64,000 nt of DNA from Methylococcaceae bacterium UBA975 (GTDB lineage: Bacteria > Pseudomonadota > Gammaproteobacteria > Methylococcales > Cycloclasticaceae): positions 62,001-126,000 of the forward strand of contig DBBV01000006.1 in assembly GCA_002292375.1 (NCBI GenBank), in the 5' to 3' direction. Within the stretch, counting starts at the first letter, position 1; each line of letters starts with the position of its first letter. The position numbers and the translations under genes were made by a program. A model generated the notes under the pieces. That model was given only the letters and a program-made list of their open reading frames with translations, had not been told where the DNA came from and searched no databases. Of this stretch, positions 27,555 through 36,896 are shown in pieces.

Positions 27555-27622
27555 GTCCATTTTTCACATCGTCCTTGACTAAATAGGTTCATCGCTGTTT
27601 AATACGCGACCACATCTTTGTT

Positions 27623-27698
27623 GCCCAGATAGCTCAGTCGGTAGAGCAGTGGACTGAAAATCCTCGTGTCGATGGTTCGAATCCGTCTCTGGGCACCA
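27623..27698 (+). tRNA. tRNA-Phe (GAA)
   Basis: A 76-base cloverleaf with encoded CCA. The acceptor stem is GCCCAGA/TCTGGGC, the D arm AGCTCAGTCGGTAGAGC, the anticodon loop CTGAAAA gives GAA, and the T loop is TTCGAAT. The anticodon stem GTGGA/TCCTC has a T-T mismatch at positions 28:42, where bacterial tRNA-Phe is normally fully paired. Confidence 0.96.
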
Positions 27699-27710
27699 CG
27701 TGTTCTAAAG

Positions 27711-27741
27711 CCTCAGCTACTTGTGTAGTTGGGGTTTTTTT
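27711..27741 (+). terminator. Rho-independent terminator after tRNA-Phe
   Basis: CCTCAGCTAC and GTAGTTGGGG form a ten-base stem with two G-T pairs and a four-base TTGT loop, followed directly by seven T. It begins 13 bases after the tRNA end. Confidence 0.85.
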
Positions 27742-27881
27742 ATTGGTGCTGCGAATGAACGAAACTAACGCTTTGATACACACCAACATCTTGTTTATTG
27801 TTTTAGATAGGCTTAAAAACCGAATGAGTTTTTCCTGTTATCGTGCTTAAATTGTCCTATGTTTAATTAAAGGAGTGCGTC

Positions 27882-28463
27882 ATGAAGGATTTAAAAAAAC
27901 TAGGGTGGTTATTGCTCGCTTGCCTGTTCAGCGTATCTGCACAAGCAGCGTATCAGCTTGATAGTACGCAATCTACGCTACACTTTGTTTCTATTAAAAA
28001 AGATAAAATTGCCGAAACACATTCGTTCAATTTACTCAGCGGTAGCATTGGCGACGCAGGTACGGCAAAGGTGATTATTGATCTAATCAGCGTTGAAACA
28101 AACATCCCCATTCGTAATGAGCGTATGAAAAGCCTCTTGCTAGAAACGGGTAGTTACCCAACGGCAACGGCTAACGTTACCTTTGATGCTGATGCATTAG
28201 CTGCGGTTACGCAGGGGCAATCGTCAGTGTTAGCGGCGACCTTAACACTAGAACTACATGGGCATTCCAAAGAGATGGCTCTCAAGCTGCGGGTAACCGG
28301 TATCGAACAAGGGGGGTTGTTGGTGACTCCGACGCAGCCGGTATTGATCAATGCGTTTGATTTTGCATTAGAGTCAGGCATCCAAAAGCTGATGGCGGTG
28401 GCGAAGTTGCCGTCCATTAGTACCGCGGTGCCAGTGACGTTTAGCCTAATCTTTACGCCTTAA
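27882..28463 (+). CDS. YceI family periplasmic protein
   Basis: The 193-residue protein has a cleavable signal peptide (KKLGWLLLACLFSVSAQA, cut before AYQLDS). It then shows the YceI lipocalin-like pattern: YQLDSTQSTLHFVSIKK, the middle segment ETNIPIRNERMKSLLLE, YPTATANVTF and LTLELHGHSKEM. YceI proteins bind isoprenoid quinone-like lipids in a beta barrel; the function here is unproved. AAAGGAG lies seven bases before the ATG. The next gene starts 11 bases downstream. Confidence 0.9.
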   Translation: MKDLKKLGWLLLACLFSVSAQAAYQLDSTQSTLHFVSIKKDKIAETHSFNLLSGSIGDAGTAKVIIDLISVETNIPIRNERMKSLLLETGSYPTATANVTFDADALAAVTQGQSSVLAATLTLELHGHSKEMALKLRVTGIEQGGLLVTPTQPVLINAFDFALESGIQKLMAVAKLPSISTAVPVTFSLIFTP

Positions 28464-28473
28464 TACGACGATA

Positions 28474-28827
28474 ATGACTGATTTAGAAGAGATAGGGCAG
28501 AGTGAATCCAGCGGATCAGCCAAGGTAATTTATATTCTCTATTTGGCGAGCTTAGTCGTGGGCATTACTAGCCTTATCGCCGTGATTATGGCGTACCTGA
28601 ATAAAGACGATGGGCCGACGTGGTTACAAACGCACTACCATTATCAAATTAGAACGTTTTGGATTGCGCTGTTATATAGTGTTATCGCCGCGGGCTTATG
28701 CTTGATTGTTATTGGTTACTTACTTGTGCCTTTGGTGGTGATTTGGTTAATTATTCGTTGTCTAAAAGGGTTGAAACTATTACAACAACACCGAGGCCAC
28801 CCTGAGCCAACTACGTGGCTTTTTTAG
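28474..28827 (+). CDS. Small DUF4870-like membrane protein
   Basis: The 117-residue protein has three hydrophobic segments (VIYILYLASLVVGITSLIAV, FWIALLYSVIAAGLCLIVIG and LVPLVVIWLIIRC). Between the first and second lies WLQTHYHYQIRTFW, and it ends PTTWLF. This pattern is conserved in an uncharacterised family of inner-membrane proteins related to DUF4870. It is placed 10 bases after the yceI-like gene and 22 bases before hrpA, so it is probably cotranscribed with both. No function can be assigned. Confidence 0.75.
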   Translation: MTDLEEIGQSESSGSAKVIYILYLASLVVGITSLIAVIMAYLNKDDGPTWLQTHYHYQIRTFWIALLYSVIAAGLCLIVIGYLLVPLVVIWLIIRCLKGLKLLQQHRGHPEPTTWLF

Positions 28828-28849
28828 CTGCCATATTAACGTTTTGCCT

Positions 28850-31800
28850 ATGTCAGATAGCCTTGAGTATAAGCGGCTCGGTCAACAGATTGACGGTGCA
28901 TTAACGACGCAACAGTTCCATTTTAAACGTAGCTTAAAGCAGCTGTCTAAAAAAGCCAATACGGACACATTAAAGCGACTTGCCACGCAGATTGAAGCGT
29001 CGGTTGAGCTTGCTAAGCAACGCCGTGAGCAATGCCCAGTGATTGATTTCCCTGACTTGCCGATTAGCCATAAAAGAGCAGAGATCGCTAAATTAATTAG
29101 TGAACACCAGGTGATTATTTTGTGCGGCGAGACAGGCTCGGGTAAAACCACCCAGCTGCCCAAAATTTGTTTAGACCTCGGACGTGGTTTTAAGGGCCAA
29201 ATTGGCCATACGCAACCGAGGCGTTTGGCAGCGATCAGTGTGGCGCGGCGGATCGCTGAGGAATTAAAAACTGAGCTGGGGCAAACGGTAGGCTATAAGA
29301 TCCGTTTTCAAGGCAAGGAAAGCCAGCAAACGCTGGTTAAGTTAATGACCGATGGTATCTTGTTGGCAGAAATAAAGTCCGACCCCTTTTTAAGCCATTA
29401 CGATACGATTATTTTAGACGAAGCGCATGAGCGTAGCTTAAACATAGATTTTTTATTGGGGTATATGAAGTGGTTGCTACCCAGGCGACCCGATTTAAAA
29501 CTTATTGTCACCTCGGCTACGATAGACCCCGAGCGTTTCTCTAAGCACTTTGACCAAGCGCCAGTGATTAATGTGTCTGGCCGAACGTATCCGGTGGAGC
29601 TACGTTATAGACCCTTAGGCATGGGTGCGCAGCAAGATGAGCAAGAGATGTCGCAAGCAATCGTTGATGCGGCGGCGGAGTTGCACCGTGAACGGGTGGG
29701 CGATATATTGGTTTTTTTGAGTGGCGAGCGTGAAATTCGTGAGGCAACGCAGGCGCTCATCAAGCACCACCCACCGGGTTACGATATTTTACCCCTCTAC
29801 TCTCGCTTGGCAGGCAAAGAGCAGGCGCAAATTTTTAAAGCACATAAAAAGCCACGTATTGTGTTGGCCACGAATGTGGCAGAAACGTCGCTTACCGTCC
29901 CCGGTATTCGCTGCGTAATTGATACCGGTTTTGCCAGAATAAGTCGATTTAGTCGGCGCAGTAAAATACAGCAATTACCGATCGAACCGATTTCACAGGC
30001 GAGCGCAAACCAACGAAGTGGGCGTTGCGGTCGTGAAGCGGCCGGCATCTGTATTCGTTTATATGCCGAAGACGACTTTAAGCAACGTCCTGAGTTTACC
30101 CAGCCAGAGATATTACGTACCAATCTAGCCTCGGTGATCTTGCAAATGAAGGCGCTGAAGTTATCCGAGATTAATCGCTTTCCTTTTTTGGAGCCGCCCG
30201 ACGATAAAATGATTCGTAGTGGTATCCGCAGCTTGCATGAACTAGGGGCGTTGGACGCAAACGAAAAACTAACAGCCATTGGTCAACGCTTAACACAGCT
30301 TCCGCTCGATCCACAATTTGCTCGTATGCTGTTAGCAGCAGAGCAGTTTGACTGCGTAGACGAGGTGTTAACTATCGTCGCGGCATTGTCTATTCAAGAC
30401 CCACGCGAGCGACCGAGTGACAAGGCAAAGTACGCCGATGAGAAACATAAGGTATTTAAAAATGAAAGCTCGGATTTTTTGTCTTTTTTAAGCCTTTGGC
30501 GCGAGTTTCAAACACAAAAAAAAGCGCTGTCGAATAATCAATTGAGGCAATACTGTCGGCAGAACTTTTTGTCTTATATGCGCTTAAAGGATTGGCAAGA
30601 TATTCGTCAACAATTGCGCGACCTTGTTCGTGGCCAATTGGGCATGAAAATTAATACGAACGATGCAGGTGATGACGCCATACACCAAGCCTTGCTTAGC
30701 GGTTTGGTAACACGAATTGGCGTTAAGCAGGAGCAGTCAGAATACCTCGGGGCGAGGCAGCTTAAGTTTCATATTCACCCGGGCTCCAGTTTGTTTAAAA
30801 AGTCGCCGCAGTGGCTGATGGCGGCAGAGCAAGTGGAAACCACACGGGTGTATGCACGAACAATCGCAAGCATTAAACCAGAGTGGATAGAAAAGGCGGC
30901 GTCACATCTCATTAAGTACCATTACTACGAGCCGCACTGGTCAAAAAAATCGGCTCGCGCGATGGTGTATGAACAGGCCTTATTGTTTGGCTTGACGCTT
31001 AGTAAAGGTCGAAAAGTGCCCCTGTCCCGAACCGATCCCGCGTTGGCGCGCGAGTTATTTATTCGCCATGGCCTGGTTGATAGGGACATGGTGTGTCATG
31101 CCCCATTTTTTAAGAAAAACCAAGCATTAATGGCATCCATCGAATACGATCAACAAAAAGGTCGCCGGGTTGATTTAATGCTTGATGAACAGCTGTTGTT
31201 CGAGTTTTATGCCAGTAAATTGCCGTTAAATATAAACAGCTTGGCTGATTTAAATAAGTGGTTGAAATTACAAAAAGACGATGCGTTATTAACCTTGGGT
31301 TTGGCGGATGTATCGGCAGAGGATAAAGCCGGTATCGACCCTGACGAGTTCCCCGACACGCGGCTTATCAATGGCGTGGTGGTTAAGCTTAGCTATCGCT
31401 TTGAGCCCGGCCACCCCGAAGATGGGGTGACGGCGCAGATCCCCCTCGCCCAGCTGAACCAGTTATCAAGCGAAGGGTTTGAGTGGTTAGTGCCTGGTTT
31501 GTACAAAGAAAAAATACAGGCTTTAGTCAAGGGCCTGCCAAAAAACTTACGTAAACAATTCGTACCAGCAGCGCCCTTTATTGAGTGCTGTTTAAGCGAG
31601 ATTGATTATGCAGTAGGTGATCTATTAGAGGCCTTAACAAGGTGCCTTAATTCGCAAGTGGCGGGTGCGCTTAAGGCGATAGATTTTGAGCTAGCCAAGC
31701 TGCCAACGCATTTACAGATGAACTTTAATCTATTGAATGATAAGACCGAGGTAATTGCTTCATCAAAAGATTTTGGCGGCTTAAAAGCCAAATACGGCCA

Positions 31801-32707
31801 ACAAGCGGGGCAGCAGTTCCAATCGGCTTTAAGCAAGGCCCTGTCTGTTACAGGTGCAACAAGCTGGGACTTTGAGAAGATTCCAAAACAGCAAACTATT
31901 CAGCACAAAGGGCAGGCATTACAGGGTTTTCCGGCCTTAGTGGATGAAAAAAACGCCGTGGGGCTAACCTTGGTCGACTCGCAAGAAGAAGCAGACCGAT
32001 TGCATCAGGATGGTTTGATTCGACTGTTTCGTTTTAAGTTTGCAAAAGACTTAAAGCGGTTAAAACGAAATTCGGCGATTAGTATGGCGCAAGCGTTAAG
32101 TTATCAACAGTTAGCAACACACCCGCATTACCCGCTGAACGCAGGCGATGATGTGTTTGATGAGGTAGAGCATCAGCTAATATCAACATTATTTTTGAAT
32201 CATGACATACGTAGTGAGGATGAATTTGAACAGGCCATAGAGCAACAACAGGTGGGGGTTTACGCAGCGGGTTATGCGCTGTCGAATACGGTTGGGAAGC
32301 TGTTGACGGCGCTGCAAAGTGTTCGTCAAGCATTAAGCTCTTGGCAAGGACAGGCCTTGTATCAGGATGTAAATAAACAGTTGAATTGCCTTTGTTATCA
32401 AGGCTTTATTCGCTGTGTTCCAGCAGATAAATTGGCGCTTTACCCACGTTATCTAAAAGCCATTGAAGCGCGTTTAGATAAAGCGAAGGGGCAACTACAA
32501 AAAGACCTCGATAAGGTGGCCTTAGTAAAACCGTTTGAAGATCAATTTTGGAAACATGTTTGCGAGGGTCAGATTACCCCCGAACAAACGGAGTTTCGCT
32601 GGATGCTAGAAGAATACAGAATCTCACTGTTCGCGCAGCAGATAAAAACCACCCAGCCTATTTCTGAAAAGCGACTGCATAAGGCGTGGCAAAAACTGAA
32701 AGGCTAA
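28850..32707 (+). CDS. hrpA: ATP-dependent RNA helicase HrpA
   Basis: HrpA is a DEAH-box helicase; in E. coli it is linked to mRNA processing and rescue of stalled ribosomes. This 1285-residue copy has Walker A GETGSGKTTQLPK (about residue 89), DEAH in ILDEAHERSLNIDFL, motif III TSATID, motif VI QRSGRCGREA, the winged-helix and OB-fold region, and a long C-terminal extension typical of HrpA (DUF3418). ATG 28850 is used; an upstream TTG at 28844 lies in the same frame. Its stop is immediately adjacent to the convergent DUF2288 stop. Confidence 0.96.
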   Translation: MSDSLEYKRLGQQIDGALTTQQFHFKRSLKQLSKKANTDTLKRLATQIEASVELAKQRREQCPVIDFPDLPISHKRAEIAKLISEHQVIILCGETGSGKTTQLPKICLDLGRGFKGQIGHTQPRRLAAISVARRIAEELKTELGQTVGYKIRFQGKESQQTLVKLMTDGILLAEIKSDPFLSHYDTIILDEAHERSLNIDFLLGYMKWLLPRRPDLKLIVTSATIDPERFSKHFDQAPVINVSGRTYPVELRYRPLGMGAQQDEQEMSQAIVDAAAELHRERVGDILVFLSGEREIREATQALIKHHPPGYDILPLYSRLAGKEQAQIFKAHKKPRIVLATNVAETSLTVPGIRCVIDTGFARISRFSRRSKIQQLPIEPISQASANQRSGRCGREAAGICIRLYAEDDFKQRPEFTQPEILRTNLASVILQMKALKLSEINRFPFLEPPDDKMIRSGIRSLHELGALDANEKLTAIGQRLTQLPLDPQFARMLLAAEQFDCVDEVLTIVAALSIQDPRERPSDKAKYADEKHKVFKNESSDFLSFLSLWREFQTQKKALSNNQLRQYCRQNFLSYMRLKDWQDIRQQLRDLVRGQLGMKINTNDAGDDAIHQALLSGLVTRIGVKQEQSEYLGARQLKFHIHPGSSLFKKSPQWLMAAEQVETTRVYARTIASIKPEWIEKAASHLIKYHYYEPHWSKKSARAMVYEQALLFGLTLSKGRKVPLSRTDPALARELFIRHGLVDRDMVCHAPFFKKNQALMASIEYDQQKGRRVDLMLDEQLLFEFYASKLPLNINSLADLNKWLKLQKDDALLTLGLADVSAEDKAGIDPDEFPDTRLINGVVVKLSYRFEPGHPEDGVTAQIPLAQLNQLSSEGFEWLVPGLYKEKIQALVKGLPKNLRKQFVPAAPFIECCLSEIDYAVGDLLEALTRCLNSQVAGALKAIDFELAKLPTHLQMNFNLLNDKTEVIASSKDFGGLKAKYGQQAGQQFQSALSKALSVTGATSWDFEKIPKQQTIQHKGQALQGFPALVDEKNAVGLTLVDSQEEADRLHQDGLIRLFRFKFAKDLKRLKRNSAISMAQALSYQQLATHPHYPLNAGDDVFDEVEHQLISTLFLNHDIRSEDEFEQAIEQQQVGVYAAGYALSNTVGKLLTALQSVRQALSSWQGQALYQDVNKQLNCLCYQGFIRCVPADKLALYPRYLKAIEARLDKAKGQLQKDLDKVALVKPFEDQFWKHVCEGQITPEQTEFRWMLEEYRISLFAQQIKTTQPISEKRLHKAWQKLKG

Positions 32708-33004
32708 TTAACAGCGATTTTGAACGAGAATCCAAGGCAGCACGATGACTGACCACAGTTCGGCGTCGCCCTTGGACCAAGCGCTCGCTTCGTCATTAGA
32801 AACACCTGCCAAATGGTTTTCCGCGATCCATTGCTCAATTTGGGTCTTGTTGTCGTTGGCTAACTCTAATGCGACATCGACTAAATCGAGTTCTTGCGAT
32901 ACGCGTAACAAATTACCTTTTGCAAAAAAACGTTCTAAATCTTTCCAGTTAATTTCGGCTGTTTCGGCATGCAGTGCGTGCCACTTTTCACTTTTATTGT
33001 TCAT
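32708..33004 (-). CDS. DUF2288 family protein
   Basis: A 98-residue soluble protein with the DUF2288 pattern: AEINWKDLERFFAKGNLL, then ELDLVDVALELANDNKTQIEQW and a closing SVIVLPWILVQ. The family is widespread in proteobacteria and cyanobacteria without an assigned function. It converges on hrpA with the two stop codons directly abutting. Confidence 0.85.
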   Translation of the reverse strand: MNNKSEKWHALHAETAEINWKDLERFFAKGNLLRVSQELDLVDVALELANDNKTQIEQWIAENHLAGVSNDEASAWSKGDAELWSVIVLPWILVQNRC

Positions 33005-33141
33005 GCGGTGTATTTTACATAAATTTTATCGGCTTATCGGCAAAGCATTAGCCAATATTGTTGTTAAACTAGCAGCCTATTTACTTATTCGTAAAAAAGA
33101 TATATCATTTAGGAATAACCATATACCCTTTAGACATTTGG

Positions 33142-33579
33142 ATGGAAAACATGGAAAACTTTACACCGTACACCTCATTAGCAGGTGGTATTTTACTTGG
33201 CATTAGCGCGAGTATTTTAATGTACTTAAACGGCCGTATAGCCGGTATCAGTGGCATGATTGGGGGTATTTTAAATAACCCGTCTGTGACTGAAAAAATG
33301 TGGCGGCTTGCTTTTATAGTGGGGCTCGTTGCGGGTGCCTTTGTGTACAATCACTTTTTCCCGATTAGTATTCAGGCCCGAGAAGGCGTAACGACACCCT
33401 TATTGGTAGTAGGCGGCTTATTAGTAGGTTTTGGTACGTCTATGGGCAGTGGCTGCACCAGTGGACATGGTATTTGTGGTGTGTCGCGCTTTTCATTGCG
33501 ATCACTAACCGCAACAGCAGTGTTTTTAGTCAGCGGTATTGTCACCGTTTATGTCGTTAAACATATGATAGGGGCTTAA
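33142..33579 (+). CDS. YeeE/YedE transporter, first half
   Basis: A 145-residue membrane protein of the YeeE/YedE (DUF395, TsuA-like) family. It has four helices and the loop GSGCTSGHGICGVSRFS, whose cysteines are conserved in thiosulfate transporters of this family. A second in-frame ATG at 33151 has GGAAA five bases upstream and may be the real start. The next gene supplies the other half; the stop (TAA) overlaps its ATG. Together they probably form one permease for thiosulfate or a similar sulfur compound. Confidence 0.88.
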   Translation: MENMENFTPYTSLAGGILLGISASILMYLNGRIAGISGMIGGILNNPSVTEKMWRLAFIVGLVAGAFVYNHFFPISIQAREGVTTPLLVVGGLLVGFGTSMGSGCTSGHGICGVSRFSLRSLTATAVFLVSGIVTVYVVKHMIGA

Positions 33580-33995
33580 TGATGAGTAAAATCTTAAGTG
33601 CTTTATTTGCGGGTAGTGTTTTTGGTGTAGGTCTTAGCCTATCAGCGATGGTTGACCCTAATAAAATCATTAACTTTTTAGACATCACAGGCCATTGGGA
33701 CCCAAGCCTATTGTTTGTTTTGGGTGGCGCGGTGATGGTAACACTCGTTTTATATCGATTTATCTTTGCTCAAGGCAAGCCAGTATTTGACAATGATTTT
33801 CAATTGCCGAGTGTGCTTAAAATAGATGCTAAGCTGCTGATGGGCTCAAGTTTATTTGGTATTGGTTGGGGTTTGATAGGCTACTGCCCAGGGCCAGTCG
33901 TTGCCAGTTTGGGGTTTGGGCTTGAGGAGCCGTTTATAGTGGTAGGTTCGTTATTAGCTGGGATGCTATTGCATAAGGTCTTAGTGAGGGCTTAG
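33579..33995 (+). CDS. YeeE/YedE transporter, second half
   Basis: A 138-residue membrane protein of the same family, with AGSVFGVGLSLSAMVDPNKIINFLDI at the start and GIGWGLIGYCPGPVVASLGFG, the GYCPGP cysteine loop, near the end. Single-chain family members carry both cysteine loops; here they are split over two genes that overlap by one base, so the active carrier is likely a heterodimer. ATG 33579 and ATG 33582 are both possible starts. Confidence 0.88.
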   Translation: MMSKILSALFAGSVFGVGLSLSAMVDPNKIINFLDITGHWDPSLLFVLGGAVMVTLVLYRFIFAQGKPVFDNDFQLPSVLKIDAKLLMGSSLFGIGWGLIGYCPGPVVASLGFGLEEPFIVVGSLLAGMLLHKVLVRA

Positions 33996-34003
33996 TCGTT
34001 GTA

Positions 34004-34795
34004 TTAGCCGAGGAGCATCTTCAAGCCGACAAAAATTAAAATCAACGAAAAAACCTTTTTTAACGTGGCCGTCGGCAAGCTGTGGGCTAAATGAACCCCA
34101 AGGGTTGCGGAAAATAGGCTGGTGCTGCTGATACCCAAAAAAACTGGAATGTTGATATAACCGATATTACCGGCCGGTAACGTGGTTGCATGTAAGCCAA
34201 TCACAATAAAACTTAGGGCGCCAAAAACAGCAATGGGTAAGCCGCATGCGCTACCTAAGGCGATGGCTTTCTTAATCGGCACATTATGCCAGCTCATGTA
34301 AGGCACAGTGAGTGTGCCGCCACCAATACCAACCAAGGTAGATAACAACCCTAGGACAGAGCCTGCTATAGCTAATGGTACGGTCGATGGTAGTTGACGG
34401 TGTGGCTTCGTTTTTAAGTTAAGGAGCATGCGGATGCCGTTTAAGAGTAAAAAGCAGCCGAAAATTCCTGCCAATAATTCACTACTAAGAAAGTGGGCTA
34501 AGTCGGCCCCAAACCAAGCACCAATGGCAATGCCCGGAGTCAGTGTTTTAACAATAGACCATTGAATTGCGCCGCGTCGGTGTTGTGCTAATATCGAAGA
34601 GATTGAAGTCACTACGATTGTGGCTAAAGAAGTAGCAATAGCGGTTTGCATGATCGTATCGGCTGGCATACTATGCTGGTTAAGTAGCCAGGCGATAAAC
34701 GGTACAATGACGATACCGCCGCCAATACCCAATAAACCAGATATGGCGCCGGAGATAACTCCAAAGGCCGCACAATATAAAAAAATCTCAAGCAC
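34004..34795 (-). CDS. TauE/SafE family permease
   Basis: A 263-residue membrane protein with the repeated motif of TauE/SafE: GVISGAISGLLGIGGGIVIVPF in the first half and GLLSTLVGIGGGTLTVPYM in the second. About eight helices can be counted. Members export sulfite, sulfoacetate or related sulfur anions. It converges on the YeeE/YedE pair with eight bases between stops, so sulfur handling is a reasonable guess for both units, though they are on opposite strands. Confidence 0.88.
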   Translation of the reverse strand: MLEIFLYCAAFGVISGAISGLLGIGGGIVIVPFIAWLLNQHSMPADTIMQTAIATSLATIVVTSISSILAQHRRGAIQWSIVKTLTPGIAIGAWFGADLAHFLSSELLAGIFGCFLLLNGIRMLLNLKTKPHRQLPSTVPLAIAGSVLGLLSTLVGIGGGTLTVPYMSWHNVPIKKAIALGSACGLPIAVFGALSFIVIGLHATTLPAGNIGYINIPVFLGISSTSLFSATLGVHLAHSLPTATLKKVFSLILIFVGLKMLLG

Positions 34796-34851
34796 TGTCT
34801 GTTACCGTGGGTTAGATAATAGTCAATTATAGCTTGTATAAGGATGTGTTA

Positions 34852-36072
34852 ATGCAAATATACCTCGTGGGTGGCGCGGTCAGAGACCAATTACTAGACT
34901 ATCCAGTCAAAGACCGTGACTATGTGGTGGTAGGGGCAACCGTAGACGATATGTTGCAACAAGGATTTAGCCCAGTAGGTAAAGATTTTCCGGTGTTTAT
35001 TCACCCCATAAGCAAAGATGAATATGCGTTGGCTCGAACAGAGCGAAAATCTGGCCTAGGTTATAAAGGATTTGAGATCTTTGCCTCTCCAGATGTAACG
35101 CTTGAGCAAGATCTACAGCGCCGCGATTTGACCATCAATGCAATGGCATTAAGCGATGGCCAATTAATTGACCCATACGGCGGCAAGGCCGACCTTGATT
35201 CAAAAGTACTTCGGCATGTATCTGACAAATTTACAGAAGACCCACTCAGGGTACTGAGAGTAGCGCGTTTCGCTGCAAGGTATGCTCATTTAGGGTTTAC
35301 CATTGCGCCGGAAACAATGGCGCTGATGCGCCAAATAACCGGCAATGGTGAGTTGCAATCGCTTGTTGCCGAACGGGTGTGGCAAGAACTAGAACGTGCT
35401 TTAGCCGAGCAGTCGCCTTGGGTTTTTTTTGAGACACTGCGTGAGTGCGGCGCATTAGCCGTTATTTTGCCAGAAATTGATACGTTATTTGGTGTGCCTC
35501 AGCCCGCACAACATCACCCTGAAATTGATACCGGTATTCATACTATGATGGTATTGCGGCAAGCCGCCTTATTATCTAGCCTGACGACGGTGCGTTTTGC
35601 GGCCTTAACGCACGATTTAGGCAAGGGCCTAACACCGGCAGAACAGTGGCCTAGTCACCGTGGACATGAAATAAAAGGGTTAACGCTATTAAAGCAGTTG
35701 GCAGTTCGCTTACGTACACCGAATGACTTTTTAGAGTTAGCGCAAAAAGTCATGCAGTTTCATACCCATTGCCATCGAGCGTTAGAGTTAAAGCCTGCTA
35801 CCTTGTTGAAGATGCTCGATTCGATCGGGGCATTTCGACAAGCGGAAAAACTAGACCTGTTTCTTTTAGCTTGCGAGGCGGACTCAAAGGGCCGGTTGGG
35901 ACTTGAACATGGTGATTACCCCCAAGCAGATCGGGTGAGACGGGCTTTTTTGGCGGTAAAAGGGGTGACTGCTAACGAATTTGTAGAGCAAGGTCTGACA
36001 GGTAAAAAAATTGGTGAGGCCGTATTCAATCAGCGCGTTGACATTATTGCGAAGCTAGATAAAAACGAGTAA
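34852..36072 (+). CDS. cca: CCA tRNA nucleotidyltransferase with HD domain
   Basis: Adds or repairs the 3' CCA of tRNAs. The N-terminus is MQIYLVGGAVRDQLLDYPVKD, then DRDYVVVGAT with the catalytic Asp pair, RRDLTINAMA and the EDPLRVLRVARFAARY motif of class II enzymes. The C-terminal half has an HD domain (ALTHDLGKG), as in the multifunctional gammaproteobacterial Cca with phosphatase and phosphodiesterase activity. The frame begins at TTG 34834, but ATG 34852 has AAGGA seven bases upstream, giving 406 residues. Confidence 0.95.
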   Translation: MQIYLVGGAVRDQLLDYPVKDRDYVVVGATVDDMLQQGFSPVGKDFPVFIHPISKDEYALARTERKSGLGYKGFEIFASPDVTLEQDLQRRDLTINAMALSDGQLIDPYGGKADLDSKVLRHVSDKFTEDPLRVLRVARFAARYAHLGFTIAPETMALMRQITGNGELQSLVAERVWQELERALAEQSPWVFFETLRECGALAVILPEIDTLFGVPQPAQHHPEIDTGIHTMMVLRQAALLSSLTTVRFAALTHDLGKGLTPAEQWPSHRGHEIKGLTLLKQLAVRLRTPNDFLELAQKVMQFHTHCHRALELKPATLLKMLDSIGAFRQAEKLDLFLLACEADSKGRLGLEHGDYPQADRVRRAFLAVKGVTANEFVEQGLTGKKIGEAVFNQRVDIIAKLDKNE

Positions 36073-36150
36073 CACAGAGCAACAAGAAACTTCGTTATTG
36101 CTTGTATCGCTGCTGCTATCGTTTACACAAAGAGATCAGGGTATCAGCTG

Positions 36151-36843
36151 TTAAACGGGTAGAAAAACCAACTGTGCGGCGGACTGAAAAACATTTTTTA
36201 TCGTACGGTGGTTTTTGCGCGCCACTATTTGCGCCAAGGTATCTTGTTGGCCAATGATTTTACCGAAAATGCGGTCATAGCTGCGGTTGATAATGACATT
36301 GTTTTGTGTCGAACTCAGTAAAAAAAGCTGGCCATTAGCGTCCTTTTTTGTTCTTAGTAGCCAGGCCGCGACTTCTATATTTCTAGCGGCGTTATAAAGT
36401 TTTTGCGCATCCAGACTGTCAAATAGATAAAAGTCGTCTTTTCCGTTGTATGACGTATCTAGCATGCTGGCAATACCCGCGACGTAGGCAAATACTCGAT
36501 CACCTTTGTAACGCGGGTCAAAGGCTAGCCGAATGCTCGCTACACTGCGTTTGCCGTTGACTGAAGGAGCGGGGCGCTTAAAGATCCGGTTGATGGCCAC
36601 TTGTTTAGACGGTAAACGGGATTTTTTCCACTCATTAGGGTTTCGTTTATAGAGTTTAAGCGCCAATAATTTGAGTTGATCTAGCGTTTGTTGAAGGTGT
36701 GTATCAGCCACCATATCGATATCGGTTTTGGCCATGGTCTCAATATTAAAATACTCGTAGTGACCACCTTTTTTATCCGGGACCTGGGCGCAAGCGCTTA
36801 GGAGACTAAGTACAATTAATGTTAAAAAGAATCGGTGTAACAT
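36151..36843 (-). CDS. Predicted lipoprotein of unknown function
   Basis: The N-terminus FFLTLIVLSLLSACAQ has a clear lipobox (LSAC), so the mature protein would be lipidated at Cys18. Residue 19 is Ala, so outer-membrane sorting is likely. The remaining 210 residues are mostly polar and helical, with basic stretches; no domain is recognised. The segment NAARNIEVAAWLLRTKKD and the closing KNVFQSAAQLVFLPV might guide a profile search. It is convergent with cca and divergent from folM. Confidence 0.65.
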   Translation of the reverse strand: MLHRFFLTLIVLSLLSACAQVPDKKGGHYEYFNIETMAKTDIDMVADTHLQQTLDQLKLLALKLYKRNPNEWKKSRLPSKQVAINRIFKRPAPSVNGKRSVASIRLAFDPRYKGDRVFAYVAGIASMLDTSYNGKDDFYLFDSLDAQKLYNAARNIEVAAWLLRTKKDANGQLFLLSSTQNNVIINRSYDRIFGKIIGQQDTLAQIVARKNHRTIKNVFQSAAQLVFLPV

Positions 36844-36896
36844 GATTGTTTGAGTACTATGTAGGAACTAAAAGTTTAGTTTATTTTGAGAAAAAC

